DNA of 64,000 nucleotides from Melieria omissa (Eukaryota; Arthropoda; Insecta; Diptera; Ulidiidae): contig OZ020270.1 of the NCBI GenBank assembly GCA_963971225.1, positions 71,254,432 through 71,318,431 of the forward strand, given 5' to 3'. The position numbers were made by a program, and so were the translations under genes. The notes below the pieces were generated by a model that was not told the DNA's origin, made no database searches, and was given only the letters and a program-made list of their open reading frames with translations. Positions 11,271 through 22,568 of the stretch are shown here, one piece after another. How positions within the stretch are numbered: the first letter of the stretch is position 1; each line of letters starts with the position of its first letter.

Positions 11271-11735
11271 GCCGCCGTGGCTCAGTTGGTTAGTGCGTTG
11301 GGCCGCGAGTCGAAGGCAGGCAATACTGCCTGTAATAACCAGTGTTGGGACTTATTACTTTTGATAGTAACATATTACTTATTTAAGTAAAAAGTAACTA
11401 GTTACACTACATTTTTAAAGCCAAAGTAATATACTACGTAATTAGTTACACTACTTTAATATATTAGTCACAACACTGGTAATAACACCTAAAACCAAAA
11501 AAATAACGGGAAAACTCGTTTTCTCTTTCGTTGGCTGTCCTCTCAGCTTGAAATGGCAAACCTCTGAGAGTAGAAATTGCTTATGAAAGAGCTCCCAACC
11601 TGCCGTTCGGAACCGGCATAAAACTGTAGGTCCCTTCCACCCGCGTACAAATTCACACGCACAACAAGGGTGGTTGCGGGAAGCTAGGCCTTAGTCTCTC
11701 CTAAGCGGGCTGTCGTGCCAGTGAATTATTAAATT
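11271..11735 (+). mobile_element. tRNA-derived SINE with nested mini-hAT (copy A)
   Basis: The head GCCGCCGTGGCTCAGTTGG carries a pol III A box. The body and the 3' part (...CTAAGCGGGCTGTCGTGCCA) match the minus-strand SINE at 51617-51953. Target duplication ATTGTTAAATAA lies at 11259-11270 and 11736-11747. The B-box part of the head is displaced by the nested element. Confidence 0.8.
11340..11478. mobile_element. 139-bp hAT-type MITE nested in the SINE (copy A)
   Basis: Ends CAGTGTTG and CAACACTG, with a perfect 8-bp duplication GTAATAAC at 11332-11339 and 11479-11486. The interior is rich in AGTTAC/GTAACT motifs. Short, no ORF. Confidence 0.85.
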
Positions 11736-11835
11736 ATTGTTAAATAATGTTAAAATACGGTGAATATAGATGTTTTGAAATTAATAAAAAACGGCTTTGA
11801 GTCGAGTACCAATCAAACTTTAATATATTTCAGCG

Positions 11836-12582
11836 TGGGACGATTAATCATTTAATATACAATAATAGATTTTTTTCTTTCAATTCACGATTTAATTGTA
11901 TCGAAAAATGGGTTTCGATTAATTGAAACGTTAATCGATTAGATGCTAAAATAATCGAAAGATAAAGTATTACTACATTTTTTCGCGCAAAATAAAAGAT
12001 TGAGACGGACACTTTGATGCGATGTTGAATTTGATTTATGGGCCCACCACAAGTCGCTGGTTCACAAACTTCACAAGAAAGACAACAATCTAACCCAAAT
12101 TCAGGACGAACTTAGCTTTTTTTTTGAATGCTCCCGTTTTGAAACTGATGCGCAACGTCATCAATGTCTGGGAAGAAATGCGAACGGTGTACCCTAAGCT
12201 TTATAAAATAACTCGTCCGTACTATTATCTTTTAAGAACTTCGGTACCAGCAGAGCACCTCTTTTCAAAGGCAGGTGCAACTGCCACTGAAAAGAGAAAC
12301 AGGTTCACGCGTCTCGCGCCTGCCAAAACAATTATTTCGAAATTCTGCAATGAACAAATAAAATACAAATATATATTTTGTCCTCATTGTTATTGTTTTT
12401 ATAAGGCAATTGATAAAAATTTACATATTAACATACTTGAAAATTACACGGTTAAGTTAAAATATTAAAAAAGTCATTCGATTATTTGCCATTACTTTCG
12501 ATTAATTGCAATTAATAATCGCTCTGTTTCAATTAATCATATGATTCATTAATCGATTAGTGAATTTTTTTTCCCATCACTA
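11836..12582 (+). mobile_element. hAT element fragment, plus orientation (copy A)
   Basis: The right end CCCATCACTA matches the inverted repeat of the complete reverse copy at 15094-15806. The left end is clipped (starts TGGGACGATTAATC without TAGTGA). It sits inside the upstream module and replaces about 245 bases present in the other modules, between two CAGCG words. Confidence 0.7.
12124..12468 (+). pseudogene. hAT transposase C-terminal (dimerisation) fragment
   Basis: The frame encodes YPKLYKITRPYYYLLRTSVP then AEHLFSKAGATATEKRNR, the hallmark of the hAT C-terminal dimerisation region (TSVPsErlFSkAG...RnRL). The RNase H-like catalytic core and the zinc finger are absent, so the fragment cannot act alone. 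It reads out of the element into AT-rich sequence before stopping. Confidence 0.75.
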
Positions 12583-12723
12583 CACTTGACTGCGTCATCG
12601 CAAACATTGCATTCGGAAGTCGATTGAAATAAGCTACTGAAGTGTTGGTGCTGTGGCCAGTGAAAGATATAAATAGTGCGCGGGTTTTATCATAAAGTTG
12701 GTGTATTAATTGATGTTTAGCTA
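12583..12723. other. Tail of the upstream module before Cenp-C exon 1 (copy A)
   Basis: CTTGACTGCGTCATCGCAAA onward matches the module before the N-terminal exons (for example 1410-1550), so the same 5' flank precedes both exon types. Confidence 0.7.
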
Positions 12724-14400
12724 ATGGCTTGTGATTTTACTTGGAAGGACTCTTATATCCGTTCATACGAGGAGAGGTATAAAATTTTGTGGGGGTGTAG
12801 GGGGTCCCCCATATATCCCCGTTGAAAGGAAAACTGTCGTAAGTGCAAGTAGGGCTTCAGATTCAGTGAAATATTTACAGTATTTCTGTATTCAAACTCC
12901 TTTTGTGTGAGAGGGTTAATTCAAACATCCTATTTACTAATTATTACTACCTGTTGCCTTTGCCGTTACAGTACCATCACTTCGTAGATCGAAGCGTGTG
13001 CACGTGCCCGTGAAAAACTCTGTCGTGCAGTTGCTATTTCAGCAACTAGAGCAGTATGAAGCACGGAGATTAACAAAGGCTTCTAGAAAACATTTGTTGG
13101 TGAGACGCAATGAGGTGAGCAGTACGGTCAAGTCACACTTGGGCACTGCTAGCCGCAGCCATGGACGTAGCAGAAAGCCACGTCAGGGACAGTCTTCGAC
13201 GACATCGGACCTGAATCTATTGGGTGACACGGATGCCAGCTGCCAAAAAGCTGCGTCAGTGAATGCCCGCCTTTGCTGAGCATCAAAGGCGGGAATTGTC
13301 TGCAATATTTGAGCCAGTTACGGAATTGGATGACGTGCCTGCAACATCCACGACCGCGAAGAAAACAAGTAAACAACCGAAAACGCGTGCACCGCTTGTA
13401 AAACGAAAAGGGGAGGCCAGGACACAGACGAACAACTTCACCCAGACTAGACTAGATCATAGTCATATAACGGTACCGCCGGCACCGGTCAATGAGTTGA
13501 ATAATATCTTCGATCAACTAAAGCACGCATCAATGCAGAGCAGGGCTACGTCGCCATCGAGCTGCATCGACGGAACCAAACGCACGAGAAAGGTACGTGT
13601 GTGACTGCAGCGCTTGAATTTGCCGTCGTCTGCTACCCCAGAGTTTGTTACCACAAGTAATGTGAACGATCGCGAGGCGCAAGCAGCAAACACATTTTCT
13701 GCACCACCATCGCCTTCCGTAACCATGGCCAAAGCGTGGAATAAAGCATCGTCAGCAGCAACGAGGACGGCAGCTAACTCGACGGTTGACCTGCTGTCGT
13801 GGCTGAAAGGGGTGTGCCAGATCCAAGTTCCGAGCGGTCACAAGCAAATGTTCATGGATATGCGCTGCTGTAAGTTAGCCATTGGCATTAAGTGCTTTGT
13901 AATTGTTAAAGTCTTTATATTTGTTGTAATTTAGCTGCAGGTAATCTCATGTTCACCGTTATCGGGGGTATCGAATATGCGTTTTATGACACGGATGATA
14001 GGGCGAGTCTGGGATATCTGCGCTTCAAGCCTAGGCAAAAAAGGCCAGCGAAAAAGGCTAAGAAATGCCACTTGGTAAATTTTGCTTTTATTTTTGTCCT
14101 TTGAGCGCGTCCCTGCGTATTCACACAAAATTTTTTATTGTAATATTTTCGCGCTTTTATTATAATTCACTTTTGTATTTTAGCATTTTATCGTACTGGC
14201 TGGCGAATTTGACATCGGCACCGACCGCGAGCACGACACATCCAATATAGGCGATATGGTCGCCATAAATATAGGTGAGTGCCCTTATCTCTGTTCTTTC
14301 TTCGTAATTACATTTATTCTACTTATATTTTGCAGGATGTCGCTACACCATTGAAAATCTTCGAGATGATGTTGGCTTGCTGATGGTCATCAAGAAGTGA
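12724..14400 (+). pseudogene. Cenp-C: Cenp-C-like gene fragment: first exon plus C-terminal exons (copy A)
   Basis: Proposed exons are 12724-12776 (MACDFTWKDSYIRSYEER), 12972-13869, 13935-14073, 14184-14274 and 14336-14400 (TGA). Exon 2 carries RRSKRVHVPVKN, resembling the CENP-C motif but without its usual aromatic end, then basic stretches (GRSRKPR). The last three exons encode FTVIGGIEYAFYDTDD, GEFDIGTDREHD and GDMVAINIGCRYTIENL...MVIKK, the pattern of the CENP-C cupin that dimerises the protein at kinetochores. All junctions after 13869 keep phase. Breaks: a 4-bp insertion at the exon 2 start (relative to copy C) puts a stop right after the splice, the frame changes near 13260, and TGA lies at 13602-13604. 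The exons between the N-terminal one and the motif are missing. Judged a pseudogene. Confidence 0.7.
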
Positions 14401-14777
14401 CGACGCCGCGCCGCGCTGTCACTTATCTCATTATAATAATATATTGTTCTAGCTCAAAACGTATTTTAATTCAACATTTGTGCCCATAAATATACATATA
14501 TAGACGTATATTTTTGTAGTTTCTTGCTGGCCGACATTTTACTACTGCAAGTGTCGTTCTTTGAATTATGAAAGAAACACATGCCCTTGTAAGAAATAAA
14601 ACCAGTTTCTTTGTTTTCAGAATTTCTGTATTTGGCTACATACATTTTTTTCTTGAATGTATAAATCGGTCTCATTCTTTGTTTTGTTTACGAAAATACA
14701 AGTACTTCATGATTTATATCTGGTTTTTGAGAAATTTTACCGAATTGAATTTGAACCAAATTACAACGCAAACAAAT
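14401..14777. other. 3' flank of the C-terminal Cenp-C exons (copy A)
   Basis: GC-rich for 20 bases after the stop, then AT-rich with AATAAA-like words (AAATAAA near 14596). It probably contained the 3' UTR and polyadenylation site. Nothing else was seen. Confidence 0.45.
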
Positions 14778-15022
14778 CTGTGGCCGTAAGGAATAACAGC
14801 CAAAGTCGATTTTATAAAGTTTTCAGGAGAGCATTTTTAATTTTTGAATTTGCTTTAGATTACACTAGATAAATTTTAGATTTTTGGGCGTAAAACATTC
14901 AATTTATGAGCAAAAGCCATAGAATTTTGTGTAGTGATACATTTGAATACGACGAATGCAATGGTGGTAATAACTCAGTTTTGTCCTAACTCGACTTTGG
15001 CTGTTATTCCTTACGGCCACAG
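14778..15022. mobile_element. 245-bp MITE with 32-bp terminal inverted repeats (copy A)
   Basis: CTGTGGCCGTAAGGAATAAC at the left continues to 14809 and is matched exactly in reverse complement at 14991-15022. Flanking AAAT on both sides may be a 4-bp target duplication. No ORF. The superfamily is not assigned. Confidence 0.7.
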
Positions 15023-15093
15023 AAATATTTTGGCTATTTTAAATATTGCTTACTGTTTTGTTGTTCTTGTTACTAGCATAGAGCGGTCAAAAC

Positions 15094-15806
15094 TAGTGAT
15101 GGGGAAAAAATTCATTAATCGATTAATGAATCATGTGATTAATTGAAACAGAGCGATTATTAATTGCAATTAATCGAAAGAAATGAATATTAATCGAATG
15201 ATTTTCTTAATATTTTAACTTGACCGTCTAATTTTAAGTATGTTAAAATGTAAATTTTTACCAATTGCCTTATAAAAACAATAACAATAAATTAATTAAT
15301 GAAAGTAAGTACATATTAAAGGAAAAAATATATACTTGTATTTTATTTATTAATTGCAGAGTTTATAAATAGTTTTGTCAGGCGAGAAATCGTGAACCTG
15401 TGCCTCTTTTCAGTGGCAGTTGCACCTGCTTTTGAAAAGAGGGGCTCTGCTCACTGTTCGCGTTTCTTCACAGGCATTGATGGCGTTGCGCTTTAGTTTC
15501 AAAACGGGAGCATTCAAAGAAAGCTAAGCTCATCCTGAATTTGGGTTAGGTCGTTGTCTTTTTTGTGACGGTTGTGAGCCAGCAACTTGTGGTGGGCCCA
15601 TAAATCAAATTCAATATCGCATCAAAGTGTCCGTCTCAAGTTTTTATTTTGCGCGAAGAAAAAAGGTAATGAAACGTTTTCTTTCGATTATTTTAGCATC
15701 TAATCGATTAACGTTTCGATTAATCTAAACCCATTTTTCGATACAATTAAATCGTGAATTGAAAGATCGATTATTGTGTATCAAATGATTAATCGTCCCA
15801 TCACTA
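15094..15806 (-). mobile_element. Complete non-autonomous hAT element, reverse orientation (copy A)
   Basis: Starts TAGTGATGGGG and ends CCCATCACTA with a perfect 8-bp duplication GTCAAAAC at 15086-15093 and 15807-15814. The minus strand holds a decayed piece of the same transposase C-terminus as 12124-12468 (CCTCTTTTCAGTGG region near 15400). 713 bp. Confidence 0.85.
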
Positions 15807-15814
15807 GTCAAAAC

Positions 15815-16607
15815 TGGCCGCGCACAGCCGTGGTACAGCTTGCATCTCCACGAAAATTTTACCTTAATAAGAAGTACTGATAAACATGCAGCAGATTGTT
15901 AAACCTTGAAACAAAAACGTTTAGCTTTAGAAATATAATACATATCCAAAAATAAAAATGTTCAATCAAATTAAGCCAACAGCATTGCTGGAATAACATT
16001 GCCAACCCTAAATTTAACTGAAGAGAGTTTCAAAGAACCTGGCACCCTAAACTTTAAAGAGGTTGTCTTTGAGGTTTTTCAAAACGTGAATTGGTTTACA
16101 TACTATATTACATAAATATGGTGAATTTAGATGTTTTAAACTTAATAAAAAACGGCTTTGAGTCGAGTACCAATCAAACTTTAATATATTTCAGCGACTT
16201 ACAAACACGGTAACCCCGCCCAGGCCGGGCTGCACTTCATTCTACAAGTCTATTGCGACTCTGCTAGATTTGGAAGTGAAAAAACAAGCGGGGATTAATA
16301 TCGAACGAAAAATATAAATATATTCCAATTAAGCTGGAGAAAATACTAAAATGTAAGTGCAATGCAATATGTGCTAAAGCATAAACAACATGATAGCATA
16401 AATTCGCTACAAGTAGTTACGGTGTTGCAGTCGGGCAGCGTCCCTTGACTGCGTCATCGCAAACATTGCATTCGGAAGTCGATTGAAATAAGCTACTGAA
16501 GTGTTGGTGCTGTGACCAGTGAAAGATATAAATTGTGCGCGGGGTTTATCACAAAGTTGGTGTATTAATTGATGATTAGCTAATGGCTTGTGATTTTACT
16601 TTCATAG
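15815..16607. other. Upstream module before the N-terminal exon (copy A)
   Basis: Same module as 779-1569, entered directly after the hAT target duplication (TGGCCGCGCACAGCCG). The acceptor reads TTTCATAG instead of CTTCCATAG. No first coding exon is present. Confidence 0.7.
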
Positions 16608-17016
16608 GTCTGCGGATCGCTTCAGTGTCGGCGAGTTCTACGACTTCCTGGATGACAGTGAAGGACATCGGCTGGCGCAATTTTTGCAAAAGAAAACAGG
16701 CCAAGTGCGGCCAGCACGACCCATCTTTGATTGTGAGCCGGAACGGTTTAGCCTGAATGTGCAAGTTAAGCGGGTGAGTACGCCGCGGAATACGCAAGGA
16801 CGACAGGAGGGAGAACACTATCAAAAGCCTCAGAGTCGCCAGATAAACTTAAGTCATCTCCGCTGAAACTGAGAGTAGAGGAAAGCGATGCGAATGGACC
16901 TCTTGAAGAAAAAGAATTTGAGAACGACGTGGACGAGTATATTGTTCCTCAGCCAAAAATAAAGGATAAGCACGAAGAAGAAGTCATGCCAATTGGGGAA
17001 CCTGAAGCTCCACATG
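16608..17016 (+). pseudogene. Cenp-C-like N-terminal exon, truncated (copy A)
   Basis: Same content, frame-shifting insertion and RT junction as the array copies, with a few substitutions (GAGTATATT, AAAGGATAAGC) not found in the array. It is therefore a sister of the array founder, not one of its units. Confidence 0.6.
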
Positions 17017-18295
17017 CTCCGCAGGAACCCAGTGTATTATCACCCGGTTATCCTTTGAAATGTCTTGCTGTCTCCCAGACTAGTTTGGAGTCAAACGTCG
17101 TCGTCTCAGAGCTTTTATTGCAGCCTGGCTGTCGGACATTATGATTATCCTCTTTCTCCTGACATTGAGGGTCAGTCTTTCTGGCACACTCGTTTATGGC
17201 AAAGACCTCAGCCTGGAAGACTGTGGCCGTGTCTCCCAGACTGACTGCTGATTGGGAGCTAGTATTAAATATTCCAGCTCCCGTTCCGCCTTCCATCTTT
17301 GAGCCATCGGTGTACCAGACAATGTCATCACACGTGAGACTGATTCTATTGGCAGCCCAGTCTTCCCTATGCGGTATGTACGTAACGTAGTTCTTCCTGA
17401 AGAGGTGTCTTGGTGGCATCAGATCCAGAGGCATCCAGAAGCCTCCATCTCGCCTCCTATCCTTCAACAGGGATAGGTGACCGATTGCATGTGCATCCCT
17501 ATGTATGGATCCACTATGCATTAGTCTGTGTGCGCTGATGGTTGCAGCCATTTGCACATTTAGTTCCAGCGGCAGAATCCCCAATATAACATTTAGGGCT
17601 GCCGTTGGTGTAGTACTGAGACATCCCGTTATACAGGTATTCGCTAGTCTTTGAAGTTTTCCCAGCTTAGTCACAGTTGTTATTTCCGTGGTTTTTCTCC
17701 ACCACACTATTGCCCCGTAGGTGATAGTCGGCAGAACTATTAGGGAGTATAAACTCTGAAGCCACTTCGGTCTCAGTCCCCAATTTTTGCCACAAATTCT
17801 TTTGCAACTCCAGAGAGCATTGCCTGCCCTCTTTATGATGCGATCAACATGAGGTTTCCAGTTCAATTTGCTGTCCAGGATTACCCCTAAATACTTAACT
17901 TCCCTCGAGAAGTTCAGTTCTTTTCCAAAGATCATAATCTGTCTAAGGTCGATCTTCCTTTTATGTGTAAAAGGGACTATGAATGTCTTGTCTGGATTCA
18001 CAGACAGTTTCTGTCTAATACACCAGTGCTTGACTACCCTCAGCGCGCTCTGAAGCAAGTCTGAGACGGTATGTCCGTCTCTGCCTCTGACCACAATGAC
18101 TAAATCGTCTGCATATGCGATGACTTCATGTTCCTGCTCTTCAAGAGAGCGGATTAGTCCGTCAACGACTACAGACCACAGCAGGGGGGATAGTACTCCC
18201 CCTTGAGGACATCCTCGCGCTGTGCTTGCTGACAGCTCACTGGCATAACAGTCAAACCTAAATTGGAGCGTTGAGCGTTGCGTTTTCTGACGCAA
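17017..18295 (-). pseudogene. Non-LTR RT/RNase H fragment (copy A)
   Basis: Open from 18295 to 17048 (415 codons) because GAG replaces the array's TAG after ...FAIN. The extra residues are out of frame with the RNase H core, since the SDSQAA-type box is readable only in another frame. YADD is intact and one residue differs (EQEHE for EQGHE). Confidence 0.85.
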
Positions 18296-18585
18296 CCCTC
18301 TCGCTCAGTGCGGCATACCGAAATTGAAGCGTTGCGTTGGGATTGTCTAAATCATGAAATAAAAACAAATGTCAAAAAAATATCTTTTTAGTTGCCTAAA
18401 AACCAACAAACTATTATTATTTTGCAAAACTTAGCTCTTATTTGAATAAATTCCTCACAATTTAATTCAAATCAAATATAAATCACAGGCGTTTTTGTTT
18501 CTCGCAGCCAACTTCAACTGCTAACGCGCTATCAAAATTGGAAATTCGAATAGCTCAACGTCAGAGCGTTTCAATTGCGGTTTGC
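18296..18585. other. AT-rich spacer closing copy A
   Basis: Matches 9408-9697 and ends at the same GGTTTGC breakpoint. Nothing further was seen. Confidence 0.8.
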
Positions 18586-18661
18586 CCCATACAATTTGTG
18601 TGGGCATGAAGCAATTTTGACAGTTCCTTGACGATTACGCTCCAATTTAGGTTTGACTGTA

Positions 18662-19311
18662 AGGGGTCTTACTATGTAATACCTCATTTCCGAGCGCTAT
18701 ATTCAAAAATTGATTACTAGAAAACTACAAATGATTTCGGGAAGCAGTAATGTTATCATTCATTATTGAACTTTTTTTGGTTTTACATAAAAATGACGTA
18801 CGTCAATATTCATCAAAAGTGTCCAGGGCGCACGGGGTGAACGATTTTGACCGATCAGATGATCTGAAACCAAAAAACCTTTAAAATTTATTTTTCTCAT
18901 CCCCTTGGCTATGGATAGACTTATAGTAATAGAATTTTGAAAAAAAAAAATTGTATTTGCCACTTTTTTCCTGCTATTCAAGACTGTTAAAAATTTTTGG
19001 ACAGGAATTTCAAAAAAAGCTCGTGTCTATCTGTTGCGACATGTTTTCTGATAATAAAAATGTTTAGTATGACAAGATCGGTCAGGTAGATTTTTCGAAA
19101 ATGTTCACCCCACCTCTAAACGACGAGGACGCAGTGAAGGACGTGTAGCGGTCACATACGTCATTTTTATGTACAACCAAAAAAACTTTGTAAAGTTCAA
19201 TAATGAATGATAACATTACAAAAAACTGCTTCCCGAAATCATATGTAGTTTTCTAGTAATCAATTTTTGAATATAGCGCTCGGAAATGCGGTATTACATA
19301 GTAAGACCCCT
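18662..19311. mobile_element. Foldback MITE (copy B)
   Basis: Same element as 9774-10460 with TA at 18660-18661 and 19312-19313. It has one, not two, of the 36-bp GTTCACCCC repeats, which accounts for its shorter length. Confidence 0.8.
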
Positions 19312-19313
19312 TA

Positions 19314-20114
19314 AACTTTTTTCTTTTGATTTCTTCTGATATTCTTTTGGCTTTTCGCTAATGGGCATGCTAATTGTAAAAAATTGGTAAAATTGTTTTT
19401 GTGTTGCTTGTCTTTGGATTTGATTTTGACAAGTAGCATGCCCAAAAGCACTAACAAAATACATGGGAATTTTGTTTTTGCAGTAGTGCTATCACCTCAT
19501 TAAATACACCTTGATTCAGTTCATCAAGAGTCCATGCTTCATATCATGTTTCAAAATACAGCGTTGATTTTTTTTAAATTGAGGTCGCCGAGACTACACC
19601 AAAGAATTAATACAAATTTTTTCCCGACAGCTGCTCTTTCAGTAGGAATTAGCAAAGAGTAAACAAATTGCAATCAAAATGTTCTAATTATAGTAACGAT
19701 AATGTTTTATAATGATACACATATGTAGGAGTTGTGTGGAGTAAGTATGAACTTTACACTCTGGAACAGCGGCTCTAAAACTTTTTTTCGTACCATTCAT
19801 ATGTAATGTGAATCAAGATCGAACTAAATAAATTCTATGTGAACTGCATGTCCACGAAAATTTTACCTTAATAGGAAATACTGATAAACATGCAACAGAT
19901 TGTTAAACAGAATGTTGAAACAAAAACGTTTAGCTTTAGAAATAGATTACATATCCGAAAATAAAAATTTTCAATCAAATTAAGCCAACAGCATTGCTGG
20001 AATAGCATCGCCAACCCTAAATTTAACTGAAGTGAGTTTCAAAGAACCCGGCACCCTAAACTTTAAAGAGGTTGTCTTTGAGGTTTTACACAAACGTGCA
20101 TTTTTTTACATACT
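19314..20114. other. Spacer and upstream-module start (copy B)
   Basis: Matches 10463-11258, with a small insertion (CAGAATG) after GATTGTTAAA near 19910. No gene seen. Confidence 0.6.
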
Positions 20115-20126
20115 ATTGTTAAATAA

Positions 20127-20591
20127 GCCGCCGTGGCTCAGTTGGTTAGTGCGTTGGGCCGCGAGTCGAAGGCAGGCAATACTGCCTGTAATAACCAGTG
20201 TTGGGACTTATTACTTTTGATAGTAACATATTACTTATTTAAGTAAAAAGTAACTAGTTACACTACATTTTTAAAGCCAAAGTAATATACTACGTAATTA
20301 GTTACACTACTTTAATATATTAGTCACAACACTGGTAATAACACCTAAAACCAAAAAAATAACGGGAAAACTCGTTTTCTCTTTCGTTGGCTGTCCTCTC
20401 AGCTTGAAATGGCAAACCTCTGAGAGTAGAAATTGCTTATGAAAGAGCTCCCAACCTGCCGTTCGGAACCGGCATAAAACTGTAGGTCCCTTCCACCCGC
20501 GTACAAATTCACACGCACAACAAGGGTGGTTGCGGGAAGCTAGGCCTTAGTCTCTCCTAAGCGGGCTGTCGTGCCAGTCAATTATTAAATT
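20127..20591 (+). mobile_element. SINE with nested mini-hAT (copy B)
   Basis: Same insertion as in copy A, with ATTGTTAAATAA at 20115-20126 and 20592-20603. The nested hAT-type MITE spans 20196-20334 with GTAATAAC on both sides. Confidence 0.8.
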
Positions 20592-20701
20592 ATTGTTAAA
20601 TAATGTTAAAATACGGTGAATATAGATGTTTTGAACTTAATAAAAAACGGCTTTGAGTCGAGTACCAATCAAACTTTAATATATTTATTTTCATATTTAA
20701 T

Positions 20702-21153
20702 ATGTTCACCGTTATCGGGGGTATCGAATATGCGTTTTATGACACGGATGATAGGGCGAGTCTGGGATATCTTCGCTTCAAGCCTAGGCAAAAAAGGCCA
20801 GCGAAAAAGGCTAAGAAATGCCACTTGGTAAATTTTGCTTTTATTTTTGTCCTTTGAGCGCGTCCCTGCGTATTCACACAAAATTTTTTATTGTAATATT
20901 TTCGCGCTTTTATTATAATTCACTTTTGTATTTTAACATTTTATCGTACTGGCTGGCGAATTTGACATCGGCACCGACCGCGAGCACGACACATCCAATA
21001 TAGGCGATATGGTCGCCATAAATATAGGTGAGTGCCCTTATCTCTGTTCTTTCTTCGTAATTACATTTATTCTACTTATATTTTGCAGGATGTCGCTACA
21101 CCATTGAAAATCTTCGAGATGATGTTGGCTTGCTGATGGTCATCAAGAAGTGA
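20702..21153 (+). pseudogene. Cenp-C: Cenp-C-like cupin exons only (copy B)
   Basis: Three exons remain: 20702-20827 (starting MFTVIGG), 20937-21027 and 21089-21153 (TGA). The CENP-C-motif exon and the first exon are lost in the copy B deletion. The acceptor before 20937 reads TTTTAAC instead of TTTTAGC, so the AG is gone and splicing into the second cupin exon should fail. The coding residues are otherwise almost unchanged from copies A and C. This points to recent duplication followed by loss. Confidence 0.7.
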
Positions 21154-21526
21154 CGACGCCGCGCCGCGCTGTCACTTATCTCATTATAATAATGTATTGT
21201 TCTAGCTCAAAACGTATTTTAATTCAACATTTGTGCCCATAAATATATATAGACGTATATTTTTGTAGTTTCTTGCTGGCCGACATTTTACTACTGCAAG
21301 TGTCGTTCTTTGAATTATGAAAGAAACACATGCCCTTGTAAGAAATAAAACCAGTTTCTTTGTTTTCAGATTTTCTGAATTTGGCTACATACATTTTTTT
21401 CTTGAATGTATAAATCGGTCTCATTCTTTGTTTTGTTTACGAAAATACAAGTACTTCATGATTTATATCTGGTTTTTGAGAAATTTTACCGAATTGAATT
21501 TGAACCAAATTACAACGCAAACAAAT
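21154..21526. other. 3' flank of the cupin exons (copy B)
   Basis: Matches 14401-14777 with small indels. Nothing further was seen. Confidence 0.5.
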
Positions 21527-21771
21527 CTGTGGCCGTAAGGAATAACAGCCAAAGTCGATTTTATAAAGTTTTCAGGAGAGCATTTTTAATTTTTGAATTT
21601 GCTTTAGATTACACTAGATAAATTTTAGATTTTTGGGCGTAAAACATTCAATTTATGAGCAAAAGCCATAGAATTTTGTGTAGTGATACATTTGAATACG
21701 ACGAATGCAATGGTGGTAATAACTCAGTTTTGTCCTAACTCGACTTTGGCTGTTATTCCTTACGGCCACAG
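21527..21771. mobile_element. 245-bp MITE with 32-bp inverted repeats (copy B)
   Basis: Same element and position as 14778-15022. Confidence 0.7.
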
Positions 21772-21847
21772 AAATATTTTGGCTATTTTAAATATTGCTT
21801 ACTGTTTTGTTGTTCTTGTTACTAGCATAGAGCGGTCAATAGTGTCA

Positions 21848-22560
21848 TAGTGATGGGGAAAAAATTCATTAATCGATTAATGAATCATATGATTAATTGA
21901 AACAGAGCGATTATTAATTGCAATTAATCGAAAGAAATGAATATTAATCGAATGATTTTCTTAATATTTTAACTTGACCGTCTAATTTTAAGTATGTTAA
22001 AATGTAAATTTTTACCAATTGCCTTATAAAAACAATAACAATAAATTAATTAATGAAAGTAAGTACATATTAAAGGAAAAAATATATACTTGTATTTTAT
22101 TTATTAATTGCAGAGTTTATAAATAGTTTTGTCAGGCGAGAAATCGTGAACCTGTGCCTCTTTTCAGTGGCAGTTGCACCTGCTTTTGAAAAGAGGGGCT
22201 CTGCTCACTGTTCGCGTTTCTTCACAGGCATTGATGGCGTTGCGCTTTAGTTTCAAAACGGGAGCATTCAAAGAAAGCTAAGCTCATCCTGAATTTGGGT
22301 TAGGTCGTTGTCTTTTTTGTGACGGTTGTGAGCCAGCAACTTGTGGTGGGCCCATAAATCAAATTCAATATCGCATCAAAGTGTCCGTCTCAAGTTTTTA
22401 TTTTGCGCGAAGAAAAAAGGTAATGAAACGTTTTCTTTCGATTATTTTAGCATCTAATCGATTAACGTTTCGATTAATCTAAACCCATTTTTCGATACAA
22501 TTAAATCGTGAATTGAAAGATCGATTATTGTGTATCAAATGATTAATCGTCCCATCACTA
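21848..22560 (-). mobile_element. Non-autonomous hAT element, reverse (copy B)
   Basis: 713 bp with intact TAGTGATGGG/CCCATCACTA ends. The right flank keeps GTCAAAAC (22561-22568), while the left flank reads GTCAATAGTGTCA, so the left target duplication has been altered by a small insertion. Confidence 0.85.
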
Positions 22561-22568
22561 GTCAAAAC

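Larger units (their letters stand above)
9698..18585. repeat. Higher-order copy A of the Cenp-C fragment block (8,888 bp)
   Basis: Bounded by the same GGTTTGC|CCCATAC junction at both ends. In order it holds a foldback MITE, spacer, upstream module with SINE, a hAT fragment, C-terminal Cenp-C exons with 3' flank, a 245-bp inverted-repeat element, a reverse-oriented hAT copy, an upstream module, the N-terminal exon and the RT fragment. Copies B and C follow the same order with internal gains and losses. Confidence 0.9.

Noticed and set aside
11271..11340. A functional tRNA gene at the GCCGCCGTGGCTCAGTTGG head
   Set aside because: It is the head of a SINE with target duplications; the B-box half is displaced by the nested element and no cloverleaf closes.
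12777..12860. GGGGGTGTAGGGGGTCCCCC near-palindrome as a terminator or regulatory hairpin
   Set aside because: It lies in the proposed first intron of the Cenp-C-like fragment and has no supporting context.
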